Source: Flavobacterium sp. LPB0248 (GTDB lineage: Bacteria > Bacteroidota > Bacteroidia > Flavobacteriales > Flavobacteriaceae). Taken from it: 64,000 nucleotides of DNA. The DNA lies in contig NZ_CP058246.1 in the NCBI RefSeq assembly GCF_013388355.1, forward strand, positions 3,658,001 to 3,722,000. The letters are read 5' to 3'. Positions 8,103 through 16,588 of the stretch are shown here, piece after piece (the first letter of the stretch is position 1; each line of letters opens with the position of its first letter). The notes under the pieces are model-generated. The model saw only the letters and a list, made by a program, of their open reading frames with translations. It was not told where the DNA came from and ran no database searches. Both the position numbers and the translations under genes were made by a program.

Positions 8103-9050
8103 TTAATACACTTTTGCAGCATCTGAAAAACTCACTCCATTTAATAATTCTGAAGCAAGCATTCTCTTTTTTCCTGGAAATTGTAGACTTAATAACTGAA
8201 TAAAACCCTCTTTTATTGCAATCTTGATTTCTTTTTTACTGCTAATTAACTTTCCAGTCTCATAAGAATGTGATTCTGAGAGTAGTTTTGCTTCGTAAAT
8301 TTTGATGTTAAGTTCTTCATTTTGGTCTTTTAGATAACACCAAGAAGCTGGATACGGGCTTAAACCGCGAATCAAATTGTTGATTTCTGCGCCAGATTTT
8401 GTCCAATCAATTTTACAGTTTTCCTTATTTAACTTGTAAGCTGTTTTAATATCGTCGTTATCTTCTTGGATTGTTGTGGTTACATTTCCATTTTCTATAA
8501 CTTTTAAAGTATCAATTACAGTTGTGCTTCCTAATTCCATTAAACGATCATGCAGTTGTCCTGCCGTTTCTTCTGGTTCAATATTGATTTCAGAATTTAA
8601 AATCATAGCTCCAGTATCAATTTTATCATCAATAAAGAATGTGGTAACACCAGTTTTAGTTTCTCCATTAATAATAGCCCAGTTAATAGGAGCGGCTCCA
8701 CGGTAATTTGGCAATAAAGAAGCATGAAGATTAAAAGTTCCCAAGCTTGGCATTTCCCAAACTACTTTTGGCAGCATTCTAAAAGCAACTACGATTTGTA
8801 GATTGGCATTTAGCGCTTTTAATTCTGCTAAGAAATTTTCGTCTTTTAAATTGGTTGGCTGTAACAGAGTAAGATTATTGGCAAGTGCATATTCTTTTAC
8901 AGCCGAATATTTTATTTTTTGTCCGCGTCCCGCTGGTTTGTCTGCAGCAGTAATTACGCCAACAACGTCATAGTTATTTTTAATAATGGTATCCAAAATG
9001 CCAACGGCAAATTCTGGCGTTCCCATAAATATAATTCTCAATTTCTCCAT
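8103..9050 (-). CDS. fmt: Methionyl-tRNA formyltransferase
   Basis: A 315-residue enzyme that formylates initiator Met-tRNA using 10-formyltetrahydrofolate. MRIIF-type N-terminus with FMGTPEFAV, the formyl-transfer signature NLHASLLPNYRGAAPINWAI, and residues Asn107, His109 and Asp145 (DDKIDTG) form the active site. The C-terminal tRNA-binding domain (about 210-310) is present with GLSPYPASWCYL. Its ATG overlaps the recQ stop by one base, so the two genes form a translationally coupled pair. Confidence 0.96.
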   Translation of the reverse strand: MEKLRIIFMGTPEFAVGILDTIIKNNYDVVGVITAADKPAGRGQKIKYSAVKEYALANNLTLLQPTNLKDENFLAELKALNANLQIVVAFRMLPKVVWEMPSLGTFNLHASLLPNYRGAAPINWAIINGETKTGVTTFFIDDKIDTGAMILNSEINIEPEETAGQLHDRLMELGSTTVIDTLKVIENGNVTTTIQEDNDDIKTAYKLNKENCKIDWTKSGAEINNLIRGLSPYPASWCYLKDQNEELNIKIYEAKLLSESHSYETGKLISSKKEIKIAIKEGFIQLLSLQFPGKKRMLASELLNGVSFSDAAKVY

Positions 9051-10945
9051 TATGATTTTAAAGTGTATTTATTATTCGCTTGTATAATGATATGATTGTT
9101 TTCGAGCAATTCTTGAAGAACCGTAATGATGTCTTTTGTGTCCATTTTGATTTGATTTTCAATTTCTCTCGAAGTCAACGAAGCTGTTTTGAGTAAAGAA
9201 AGGATTTTGTCAGCAATCGAATCGGCTTCAGTAATTTTTCCTTTTTGTGTAATGCAATAAGAACATATGCCACAATTTTCAGTTGTTTCTTCTCCAAAAT
9301 AATTCAAAACCAATCTGTTTTTACAGGTTTTGTTATCCTTTATATAATGAAGAACCGACAAAAGCTGTTCTTTTTTAACCTCGTTTTGTTTCTCTAAATA
9401 TTTAGAAACTCTATTTATAGTAAGATCATCTTCGCGGATTTCGTTAAATAATATAGTAGCATCGTTATTTTTAGACTTGTATTCTATAATTTCTTTTTCT
9501 TTTAATTTTTCTAAAAGTGCGGTAACTTGTTCTTCTGAGTGATGAGATTTTTTAGCAATTAAACCAAGATTCAGATTAGATTTTACGTCGTAAATTCCAG
9601 GATAAGTTCGCAAAATAGCCAGCATAATCTCTTCGTCATTTGGATTCAAACTTATGTATCGAATGACTTCTTTAGATTCTATTAAAAATTGAGCGCTAAT
9701 TTTTTCTGAGAATTCTTGAGACATCGTAATAATTCCCTGCTGATTTAAAAATTGTAAAGAATTGTATGTTTTAAGAGTAGGGAAGTCGTATTTATTGCAA
9801 AAGTGATTCAGCTTAAATGAAAAGGATTCATCTAGACCTTCGCCATATGCAATCTGAAAATAATTACAGAGTTTGATGTACATTGTTTTTAAAAACTTCT
9901 TGTCGGGAAGAATGTTTATAAACTGCTGTTCGGTCTGAATCATGTCTGAATTATTGTAAAGCAAAACCGAAAAAGCTTTTTCTCCATTTCGTCCCGCCCT
10001 GCCAGACTCTTGATAATAGTTCTCTATGTTTTCTGGAAGCTGTGTATGAATAACGGTTTTAACGTTGTCTTTGTCGATTCCCATTCCAAAAGCATTTGTT
10101 GCCACAATAACCTGCGCTTGTTGTGACATCCATAACTGCATGTTTTTGTCTTTTTCTTTAGACGAAAGTCCGCCGTGATAATACGTTGATGTAAAACCTA
10201 AAGATTGCAATTGAGAAGACATGTTCAAGCACGCTTTGCGATTTCGTACATATATAATAGAAGGTTGCGGATTCTTTTTAAGGATCTGTTCGGTACGATA
10301 TAATTTATCTTCGACTTCAAAAACCATGTAAGCGATATTTTTTCGCTCAAACGACTGCTGAAAATGTCTCGGATTTTTTAATTCTAACTGCGTTCTAATA
10401 TCTTCAATAACTCTCGGAGTTGCTGTAGCAGTCAGAGCTAAAAACGGAATTTTAGGGAAGAACTTTTTAAGTTCCGAAATTTTAAGATATGCAGGCCTAA
10501 AATCATGTCCCCATTGCGAGACGCAATGCGCTTCGTCAATAGCAATTAAATTTATAGGGAGGTTTTTAATGCGCTCCAGAATCCAATCTGACTGCAAACG
10601 CTCTGGCGATAAGTAGAGAAATTTATAGTTTCCGTATTGGCAATTGTCCAAAAGATCAATCAATTCTTCGGTGTGAATTCCGCCCGTAAGAGCAATTGCT
10701 TTAATATCTCTTTTCTGCAGATTGGCAACCTGATCTTTCATTAAAGCAATCAAGGGAGAAATAACAAGACAGATTCCTTCCTGCATCATGGCCGGAACCT
10801 GAAAACAAATCGATTTTCCTCCGCCTGTCGGAAGTACTGCAAAAGTATCCTGTCCTTCAAGAACCGAATCGATAATTTCTTTTTGCAACGGTCTAAAACT
10901 GTCGTGTTTCCAGTATTTTAGAAGAATATCCTGCGCTCCGAGCAT
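9050..10945 (-). CDS. recQ: RecQ-family ATP-dependent DNA helicase (atypical C-terminus)
   Basis: A 631-residue superfamily 2 3'-5' helicase. Motif I LPTGGGKS has Lys44, motif II DEAH spans 137-140, and motif 0 and the aromatic loop (SQWGHDFR) follow. Helicase C ends near 340 with ESGRAGRNGE. A roughly 200-residue segment with winged-helix character then precedes the zinc cysteines Cys541, Cys558, Cys561 and Cys564. Only 67 residues remain, too short for a normal winged helix plus HRDC, so HRDC appears absent. This order is unlike E. coli RecQ, where the cysteines directly follow the helicase core. Acts in recombination and fork repair. Confidence 0.92.
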   Translation of the reverse strand: MLGAQDILLKYWKHDSFRPLQKEIIDSVLEGQDTFAVLPTGGGKSICFQVPAMMQEGICLVISPLIALMKDQVANLQKRDIKAIALTGGIHTEELIDLLDNCQYGNYKFLYLSPERLQSDWILERIKNLPINLIAIDEAHCVSQWGHDFRPAYLKISELKKFFPKIPFLALTATATPRVIEDIRTQLELKNPRHFQQSFERKNIAYMVFEVEDKLYRTEQILKKNPQPSIIYVRNRKACLNMSSQLQSLGFTSTYYHGGLSSKEKDKNMQLWMSQQAQVIVATNAFGMGIDKDNVKTVIHTQLPENIENYYQESGRAGRNGEKAFSVLLYNNSDMIQTEQQFINILPDKKFLKTMYIKLCNYFQIAYGEGLDESFSFKLNHFCNKYDFPTLKTYNSLQFLNQQGIITMSQEFSEKISAQFLIESKEVIRYISLNPNDEEIMLAILRTYPGIYDVKSNLNLGLIAKKSHHSEEQVTALLEKLKEKEIIEYKSKNNDATILFNEIREDDLTINRVSKYLEKQNEVKKEQLLSVLHYIKDNKTCKNRLVLNYFGEETTENCGICSYCITQKGKITEADSIADKILSLLKTASLTSREIENQIKMDTKDIITVLQELLENNHIIIQANNKYTLKS

Positions 10946-10964
10946 TGCGTAAGTTTTAAAGTTA

Positions 10965-10995
10965 AAAATTTAGAAAACAGCTTCTAGTTTTGCAA
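10965..10995 (-). promoter_or_regulatory. Candidate promoter of recQ-fmt
   Basis: Reverse-strand TTG (10993-10995), 20-base spacer, TAAATTTT (10965-10972; one mismatch to TAnnTTTG), about 20 bp upstream of the recQ start. Confidence 0.5.
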
Positions 10996-11010
10996 CTTTA
11001 AAACCTTTTG

Positions 11011-11544
11011 CTAAATTTTGTCTAAGATATAAAGAATTCTGTTTTCAACCGTATCTTTTGGAACCTCAATTAGTTCGTAACCGTATTTTTTATAGGTCTC
11101 AACAAGATGTTCCTGAATTTTAACTGCCTGTTCAAAATTTTCATAACGCTCTGCATCGCTTTGGTAAATTTCTTCCCATGGCGGCAGAATAAAAGTCTTA
11201 GAATATTTATAGTCCTCGCAAGCCTTAACGAAACTTTCCGGATATTCGTCGCCAATATAATCCATATAAGCAACTACATCTGGAATTCCTCGGTCAATAA
11301 AAACTACATTGTCAGGTTCTTCAAGAGCATTTTTGTATTGTTCAATACGACCTTCAAGCAACATTTGGCTAAATAAAAGAGGCTGTTCTAAAAACAGCTG
11401 TTCAATGCCTTCCTGTTGTGCTTTCATGGTAACCTGTCTAGAGATTTCTGGATAGCAGCAAAAGCCACGAGCTACCAATTCGTTAATAAGTGTTGATTTT
11501 CCAGTACCAGGTCCGCCAAGCAAGACTATAATTTCTTTTTGCAC
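11011..11544 (-). CDS. AAA-type P-loop NTPase (ATP-binding protein)
   Basis: A 177-residue P-loop protein when started at GTG 11544 (MQKEIIVLLGGPGTGKST). The Walker A motif is GGPGTGKS; VFIDRGIPDVVAYMDY supplies a DRG/Walker B-like region, and the C-terminal half resembles nucleoside kinases (YKKYGYELIEVP). This is the AAA_28 type of small kinase-like ATPase. The longer open frame to 11565 begins with TTG inside a TAAATTTG promoter box, so the GTG start is preferred. Substrate unknown; it could be a nucleotide or cofactor kinase. Confidence 0.8.
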   Translation of the reverse strand: MQKEIIVLLGGPGTGKSTLINELVARGFCCYPEISRQVTMKAQQEGIEQLFLEQPLLFSQMLLEGRIEQYKNALEEPDNVVFIDRGIPDVVAYMDYIGDEYPESFVKACEDYKYSKTFILPPWEEIYQSDAERYENFEQAVKIQEHLVETYKKYGYELIEVPKDTVENRILYILDKI

Positions 11545-11562
11545 TATTCTAAAAATAAAGCG

Positions 11563-11570
11563 CAAATTTA
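11563..11570 (-). promoter_or_regulatory. -7 promoter element of the P-loop NTPase gene
   Basis: Reverse-strand TAAATTTG is a perfect -7 box 19 bp before the GTG start. No clear TTG -33 box is visible upstream. Confidence 0.45.
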
Positions 11571-11679
11571 CCTAAACTTATTTATAATTAAAAAGAATAT
11601 TTATCAGAAACGAAAGATTTGATATTTTAATAAACAAAAGTTACTGATTGAGGAACGGAAATGGTTTTGTTTTAGCAAA

Positions 11680-11800
11680 GTGAAAAGTCCCGATAGGGAC
11701 GACATATTTATAGAAAAATTGAATACAATAAATCAAAAGCTCCAGCGGAGTGATATATTTTGAGTGATTTTTATATCGTTCCGCTGGAGTAAATTCTAAA
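11680..11800. repeat. REP-like short palindromes
   Basis: The gap holds GTCCCGATAGGGACGACAT and a pair of inverted CTCCAGCGGAG / CCGCTGGAG motifs with ATAT tracts. Such small imperfect palindromes recur in flavobacterial intergenic DNA. No gene is visible here. Confidence 0.5.
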
Positions 11801-11819
11801 TGAAATAACAAAAAAAGTT

Positions 11820-12602
11820 TTATGCACTCCCCGAAATATTTAAATCTGAATAATTGTGTGTTGTTAAATTGATTTTTAAACCAATGTTACAATTTCCACC
11901 ATCACTCATATCTATTAAATTATATTTATAGCTTCCATTAATATCAGAATCTTTGCAATAGCAGTTTATTAAAACTTCTTTTTCTTGTTTTTCATTTGCT
12001 ACAACAATGCACTGTTTTAGGTATTGATCTATTTTTCTGAGTTTAGTATTGTTTTTCGAAAAGCATTTTCTTAAAATTTTGTCCAACTCCACTAATTCGT
12101 TCTGATTTAAATCTGAGGCTTTTAGTTTTCCAGGTTGGTTTTGAAAATATCTTTTGTGAAATTTTTCTTCAAAACTAAAAAAAGCATAATCATTGTAATT
12201 TTTTAAATCTAATTGGTTTTTTGTGTAATATAGATTTTTTTTGATTTCAATTTTTAGTGGAAAATTACCATCAATGAATTCGATAAAATTATTTTTTATG
12301 ACTGCTTTTGTGCTTCCGTTATACCGAAAACGTGTTTGGCTGAAATAAATAGTGTCATTTTTTTTATAACAGTAATCATTAAATTTTTCTAGTTTTTCAT
12401 GATTTAAATCTTTTTCGTCAATAGTGAAAACGTACGAACTATCAGAAAAGAATTGAAATTTAAAACTCGAATTTTGTATAAAATTATAATTATTTATAGC
12501 TCTAATCTTTTCAATTTTAGGCGCTGATTTTTTAGAATTTTCATTTTGACATTGCACATTTAATGCTAAAATGACGAATGATAATACAAAGTTTGTTTTC
12601 AT
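11820..12602 (-). CDS. Hypothetical exported protein, possible lipoprotein
   Basis: A 260-residue lysine- and asparagine-rich protein. The N-terminus MKTNFVLSFVILALNVQC looks like a signal sequence with Cys18, but Gln at -1 and Asn at -3 are poor for a lipobox, so lipidation is uncertain. The body is predicted beta-rich (repeated FKFQFFSDSSYVFTI-type strands) with a helical middle (LNQNELVELDKILRKCF). No family recognised. It lies 17 bp downstream of a secreted esterase on the same strand, so it may be part of the same transcript. Confidence 0.65.
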   Translation of the reverse strand: MKTNFVLSFVILALNVQCQNENSKKSAPKIEKIRAINNYNFIQNSSFKFQFFSDSSYVFTIDEKDLNHEKLEKFNDYCYKKNDTIYFSQTRFRYNGSTKAVIKNNFIEFIDGNFPLKIEIKKNLYYTKNQLDLKNYNDYAFFSFEEKFHKRYFQNQPGKLKASDLNQNELVELDKILRKCFSKNNTKLRKIDQYLKQCIVVANEKQEKEVLINCYCKDSDINGSYKYNLIDMSDGGNCNIGLKINLTTHNYSDLNISGSA

Positions 12603-12619
12603 AAATCTAGTCTGTTTAT

Positions 12620-13534
12620 TTACTCACAAAACAAATACTTTCCAGAATTTTTTCCTCTTTTAGAAGGAACAATCAAATGCGATTGGAATTTTTTACCATT
12701 CAAAACATCATTAACAAAATCTAAAACATATTGCTGTCCTTCGTGGAAAAGATACCCAGAGAATTCATGTCCGCCGCCGCAGAAAGTGATGAGTTCAATA
12801 TCTTTATGCAAGTCATTCATTTGATTGTAAACTGCATACGAGCCAAAAAGAATCAGCCAGCCAGAAGCATTTGTCGGACAAGAACGATGTGAACCTGCAG
12901 CGTATGGAACTGTATCGTCATTGCTTCCGTGAGCCAATAACATCGGAATTGCTTTTTCTTTTGTAATCAGATTAATATCCTGAATTGCTCCCGAACCTCC
13001 GATGAAGCCTTTGTATTTAAAATTTTCAGGCAGATTACTTTTGTATAAGTTCATTAATTTATAATCCCAGAATGAAGCATGAAAACCAATTTCGGCACCG
13101 GCGCTAATTCCAGAAATAAAGATTTTTGAAGTATCAAGATTATATTTATCAGCATTCTCAACTAAGAAAGCTGTCGCTTGCCACATGTCGCTTACACCAA
13201 TTTGGATCGCTTTTATTTTTTCGGTTAAAGTTCCTTTGCATCCAAAATCTTTTCCTTTCATATATAAACTATATGAAATGCTTGCAACAGCATAACCATT
13301 TTTTGCCATGAATAAGCCAAAATCTTTTTCGCTTGTACGCTCTCCGCCAGAAAATCCGCCACCGAAAGCAAACATAATCAGCGGGATTTTTTCGCCAGCT
13401 TTTTTCTTTGGCAGATATAAATCTAAATCTAGTTTTAAAGTGTCGTTTTGGAAATAAGTTAGCGTTTTGACTTCTTGTGCTTGAATATTATAAAAAGTAA
13501 AAAATGCAAAAAGTAAGAAGATGTTTTTTTTCAT
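12620..13534 (-). CDS. Secreted alpha/beta hydrolase (esterase/lipase family)
   Basis: A 304-residue alpha/beta hydrolase with signal peptide MKKNIFLLFAFFTFYNIQAQ (cleavage after residue 18-20). The oxyanion segment FGGGFSGG (57-64) precedes the nucleophile elbow GISAGAEI with Ser144; HGSNDDTVP gives Asp207 and GGGHEFSG gives His256, a complete triad. The HGGG-like motif and fold match BD-FAE/carboxylesterase-type enzymes that deacylate small esters or xylan side chains. It would act in the periplasm or outside the cell. Substrate unknown. Confidence 0.87.
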   Translation of the reverse strand: MKKNIFLLFAFFTFYNIQAQEVKTLTYFQNDTLKLDLDLYLPKKKAGEKIPLIMFAFGGGFSGGERTSEKDFGLFMAKNGYAVASISYSLYMKGKDFGCKGTLTEKIKAIQIGVSDMWQATAFLVENADKYNLDTSKIFISGISAGAEIGFHASFWDYKLMNLYKSNLPENFKYKGFIGGSGAIQDINLITKEKAIPMLLAHGSNDDTVPYAAGSHRSCPTNASGWLILFGSYAVYNQMNDLHKDIELITFCGGGHEFSGYLFHEGQQYVLDFVNDVLNGKKFQSHLIVPSKRGKNSGKYLFCE

Positions 13535-13898
13535 TGTGAAGTGTTTTAATATCGAAGAGTTTAAACGTTAACTTGTCATCCTGAGGAACGAACGATCGCA
13601 CAAGTAGCTCTGCATAGAAATTCTCCAATCTTTGTCGAGTTTCTAGTGTGATTCTTCGTTCCTCAGGATGACAAAAACAAACTCTATAATGTTTGCGGGC
13701 AATTTTTAAGCAGATTATTTCTCAAATATAAGCGTAAAATTTACAAAGAAATAATCTTCGATTGCTTTTTTCTCTGCACCTTTGCACCTTTGTAACTTTG
13801 TCCCTTTAAAACAAAGTTTTAAGCCCCAAAAAAATCTAAAATCTAAACTCAAAAGTCTAAAATCAAAACCGTATATTTGCGTTTATTTTTAATTACGA
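13535..13898. other. Gene-free gap with REP-like palindrome and low-complexity repeat
   Basis: No gene is visible in these 364 bp. They hold the large palindrome at 13573-13674, a run of related words (CACCTTTGCACCTTTGTAACTTTG) near 13775-13805 that resembles the repeats at 17475 and 17645, and a TATATTTG -7 box at 13872-13879 for the DUF493 gene. Confidence 0.7.
13573..13674. repeat. REP-like palindrome, copy A
   Basis: Outer arms TTGTCATCCTGAGGAACGAA and its inverse TTCGTTCCTCAGGATGACAA enclose a roughly 60-bp core that contains CAATCTTTGTCGA (13626-13638). A second copy with the same arms lies at 48321-48416. It may form a long cruciform or mRNA hairpin. Confidence 0.8.
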
Positions 13899-14195
13899 AT
13901 GGAGAACGATAAAGAAAAAAATACCGCCGAATTTTACGAAAGATTAAAAGTAGAGCTAGATAACGCAAATACTTGGCCAGCAGAATATTTATACAAATTT
14001 ATTGTGCCTTCTGTAGCAGATAATGTAGAACGTGTCGAAAAAGCTTTTGATCGAATGGGGGCGGTAATTAAAACAACAAAATCTAAAACAGGTAAATTTA
14101 CCAGTGTTTCTGTAGACGTTACGATGCACAGCTCAGACGATGTGATTAGTAAATACAAAGAAGTTTCTACAATTGAAGGTATAGTTTCATTATAA
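13899..14195 (+). CDS. DUF493 (YbeD-like) family protein
   Basis: A 98-residue protein. After an N-terminal helix, FKYEFPV-like segment YLYKFIVPSVADNVERVEKAF and a closing TSVSVDVTMHSSDDVISKYKE strand-helix unit match the ferredoxin-like fold of DUF493/YbeD, proposed to be an allosteric ACT-like domain. It precedes the DUF4290 gene by only 4 bp, so the two are co-transcribed, and murA follows 200 bp later. Confidence 0.85.
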   Translation: MENDKEKNTAEFYERLKVELDNANTWPAEYLYKFIVPSVADNVERVEKAFDRMGAVIKTTKSKTGKFTSVSVDVTMHSSDDVISKYKEVSTIEGIVSL

Positions 14196-14199
14196 ACTT

Positions 14200-14925
14200 A
14201 TGATCGAAAAATATAAAAGAGAAGCAGCAAGCGACGTTGTGTATAATCTAGAATACAATTCTGAAAGACAACGTTTGATTATCCCAGAATATGGTCGTCA
14301 TTTACAAAAACTGATTGATCAGGCAACTGCAATCGAAGATGATGAAACGCGCAATAAAGCCGCAAAATATATCATTCAGGTTATGGGAAGTCTGAATCCG
14401 CATTTGCGTGACGTACCAGATTTTCAGCATAAACTTTGGGATCAGCTTTTTATTATGTCTGATTTTAAACTGAATGTTGAATCTCCGTATCCAATTCCGT
14501 CAAGAGAAGTTTTGGAGCTAAAACCGGATGCTTTGCAGTATCCGCAGAACTTTCCAAAGTATAGATTTTATGGTAACAATATCAAATATATGATTGATGT
14601 TGCCAATAAATGGGAAGAAGGCGAAATGAAAAATGCACTGGTAATGGTAATTGCCAACCACATGAAAAAATCTTTCTTAAGCTGGAACAAAGACACTGTA
14701 AAAGACGATGTTATTTTTGAACATTTATATGAATTATCTGGAGGTAAAATCAATTTATTACACAGTACAGAAGAGCTTTTAAATACAACAGACTTAATGC
14801 GTACAAACAAACGCATGTCTAATAAAACAGCTTCTGGTGCGCAGCCAAAAATTCAGAACAACAAAAATAACAACAACAAAGGCGGTCAAAAAAAGACATT
14901 TCAAAAAAATAATAATCAAAAGTAA
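14200..14925 (+). CDS. DUF4290 domain-containing protein
   Basis: A 241-residue protein. The first 190 residues, beginning YKREAASDVVYNLEYN and with IPEYGRHLQKLIDQA and SLNPHLRDVPDFQHKLWDQL, match the DUF4290 family that is confined to Bacteroidota. The C-terminal 35 residues are Asn/Lys/Gly/Gln-rich and probably disordered, possibly nucleic-acid binding. It is translationally close to DUF493 and upstream of murA, an arrangement shared by many flavobacteria, hinting at a link with envelope growth. Molecular function unknown. Confidence 0.9.
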   Translation: MIEKYKREAASDVVYNLEYNSERQRLIIPEYGRHLQKLIDQATAIEDDETRNKAAKYIIQVMGSLNPHLRDVPDFQHKLWDQLFIMSDFKLNVESPYPIPSREVLELKPDALQYPQNFPKYRFYGNNIKYMIDVANKWEEGEMKNALVMVIANHMKKSFLSWNKDTVKDDVIFEHLYELSGGKINLLHSTEELLNTTDLMRTNKRMSNKTASGAQPKIQNNKNNNNKGGQKKTFQKNNNQK

Positions 14926-15126
14926 AAAAAAGCTATTAAGTGGCTATCCCGATAGCTATCGGGACTAAGTTGCTAAGTTTTTTTTACTCAGATGCTTAAA
15001 AAATAAACAAAAACAAAAATAAAAAAAAGCTGCTAAGCTGCTAAGCTACTAAGTTGCTGAGTTTTTTTACTTAGAATCTTAGAATCTCAGAATCTTAGAA
15101 ACTTTGAAAGAACCTAAACAAGATCT
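14926..15126. repeat. Low-complexity repeats and CCCGATAGCTATCGGG palindrome
   Basis: The gap before murA holds the 16-bp palindrome CCCGATAGCTATCGGG (about 14949-14964), then word repeats GCTGCTAAGCTGCTAAGCTA and CTTAGAATCTTAGAATCTCAG. Similar CTTAGAATCTTAG words recur at 33200-33235 and 33608-33640. Confidence 0.65.
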
Positions 15127-16440
15127 ATGGGAATTTTTAAAATCGAAGGAGGAACTCCTTTAAAAGGAGAAATCACTCCACAAGGAGCAAAGAATGAGGC
15201 ATTACAAATTTTATGTGCCGTGCTTCTAACAGGAGAGAAAGTAAAAATTAATAACATTCCTGATATTATAGACATCAATAAATTAATCACTTTGCTTGGT
15301 AATTTAGGGGTGAAAATTCAACGTAACGAACCAGGTTCAATTACTTTTCAAGCAGATGAAGTTAATGTTGGATATTTAGAAACTGAAGCTTTCAAGAAAG
15401 AAGGAGGAGCGCTTCGCGGTTCGATTATGATTGTTGGTCCGCTTTTAGCTCGTTTCGGAAAAGGATATATCCCAAAACCAGGAGGAGATAAAATTGGGCG
15501 TCGTAGATTAGATACTCACTTTGAAGGTTTTATTAACCTTGGAGCAAAATTTAGATATAACAGAGAAGATCATTTTTATGGAGTAGAAACTCCAAAGGAA
15601 GGTCTTAAAGGAACAGATATGCTTTTGGATGAAGCTTCTGTAACTGGGACTGCAAATATTGTGATGGCGGCTGTTTTAGCAAAAGGAACAACTACAGTTT
15701 ACAACGCAGCTTGCGAGCCATACTTACAGCAGTTGTGTAAAATGCTAAACTCTATGGGAGCTAAAATCACAGGAGTTGGGTCTAACTTATTGACTATCGA
15801 AGGTGTTGAAAGTCTAGGAGGTTGCGAGCACAGAATTCTTCCTGATATGATCGAAATCGGTTCTTGGATTGGTCTTGCGGCTATGACAAAGAGCGAAATT
15901 ACAATCAAAAATGTTAGCTGGGAAAACTTAGGTTTGATTCCGAATACGTTTAGAAAACTTGGAATTACAGTTGAAAAACGTAATGATGATATTTATATTC
16001 CTGCTCACAAAGATGGGTACGAAGTAAAAACTGATATCGACGGTTCTATCTTAACAATTGCTGATGCGCCATGGCCAGGATTTACGCCTGATTTATTAAG
16101 TATCGTTTTGGTTGTAGCAACTCAAGCTAAAGGAGATGTTTTAATTCACCAAAAAATGTTCGAAAGCCGTTTATTCTTCGTGGATAAATTGATTGATATG
16201 GGAGCAAAAATCATGTTGTGTGATCCGCACAGAGCTGTGGTTATGGGACATAATTTTGAATCTCAATTGAAAGCAACAACAATGTCTTCTCCTGATATTC
16301 GTGCGGGAATCTCATTATTGATTGCAGCACTTTCAGCAAAAGGAACAAGTACAATTCAGAATATCGAGCAAATCGATCGTGGATACGAGCGTATAGATGA
16401 GCGTTTAAGAGCAATTGGCGCAAAAATCGTAAGAGCTTAA
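15127..16440 (+). CDS. murA: UDP-N-acetylglucosamine 1-carboxyvinyltransferase
   Basis: A 437-residue EPSP-synthase-fold enzyme that transfers enolpyruvate to UDP-GlcNAc, the first committed step of peptidoglycan synthesis. Substrate-binding GAKNEALQ (20-27) near the start, the RGSIMIVGPLLARFG segment and DPHRAVV near the end are intact. The active-site loop reads PKPGGDKIGRR with Asp121 (codon GAT at 15487-15489) where E. coli has the fosfomycin-reactive Cys115. Cys-to-Asp enzymes are functional and intrinsically fosfomycin-resistant in Mycobacterium and Chlamydia. It follows DUF493 and DUF4290 on the same strand. Confidence 0.97.
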   Translation: MGIFKIEGGTPLKGEITPQGAKNEALQILCAVLLTGEKVKINNIPDIIDINKLITLLGNLGVKIQRNEPGSITFQADEVNVGYLETEAFKKEGGALRGSIMIVGPLLARFGKGYIPKPGGDKIGRRRLDTHFEGFINLGAKFRYNREDHFYGVETPKEGLKGTDMLLDEASVTGTANIVMAAVLAKGTTTVYNAACEPYLQQLCKMLNSMGAKITGVGSNLLTIEGVESLGGCEHRILPDMIEIGSWIGLAAMTKSEITIKNVSWENLGLIPNTFRKLGITVEKRNDDIYIPAHKDGYEVKTDIDGSILTIADAPWPGFTPDLLSIVLVVATQAKGDVLIHQKMFESRLFFVDKLIDMGAKIMLCDPHRAVVMGHNFESQLKATTMSSPDIRAGISLLIAALSAKGTSTIQNIEQIDRGYERIDERLRAIGAKIVRA

Positions 16441-16448
16441 AAAAATAT

Positions 16449-16572
16449 ATGCCACGAATTCACGAATTAAACTAATTCAAAATTTTTAAAGTCAAATTAA
16501 ACGAATTTCATTTTAAAAATTAGAGAAATAAGATAAATTCTAAATTTCGTTTAATTCGTGAATTCGTGGCTA
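16449..16572. repeat. Inverted repeat after murA
   Basis: GCCACGAATTCACGAATTAAA and TTTAATTCGTGAATTCGTGGC are near-perfect inverted arms about 80 bp apart. They lie between murA and the cation efflux gene and could form a hairpin in the transcript. Probably another member of the intergenic repeat families. Confidence 0.65.
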
Positions 16573-16588
16573 AAAAAAATGTCTTTAA

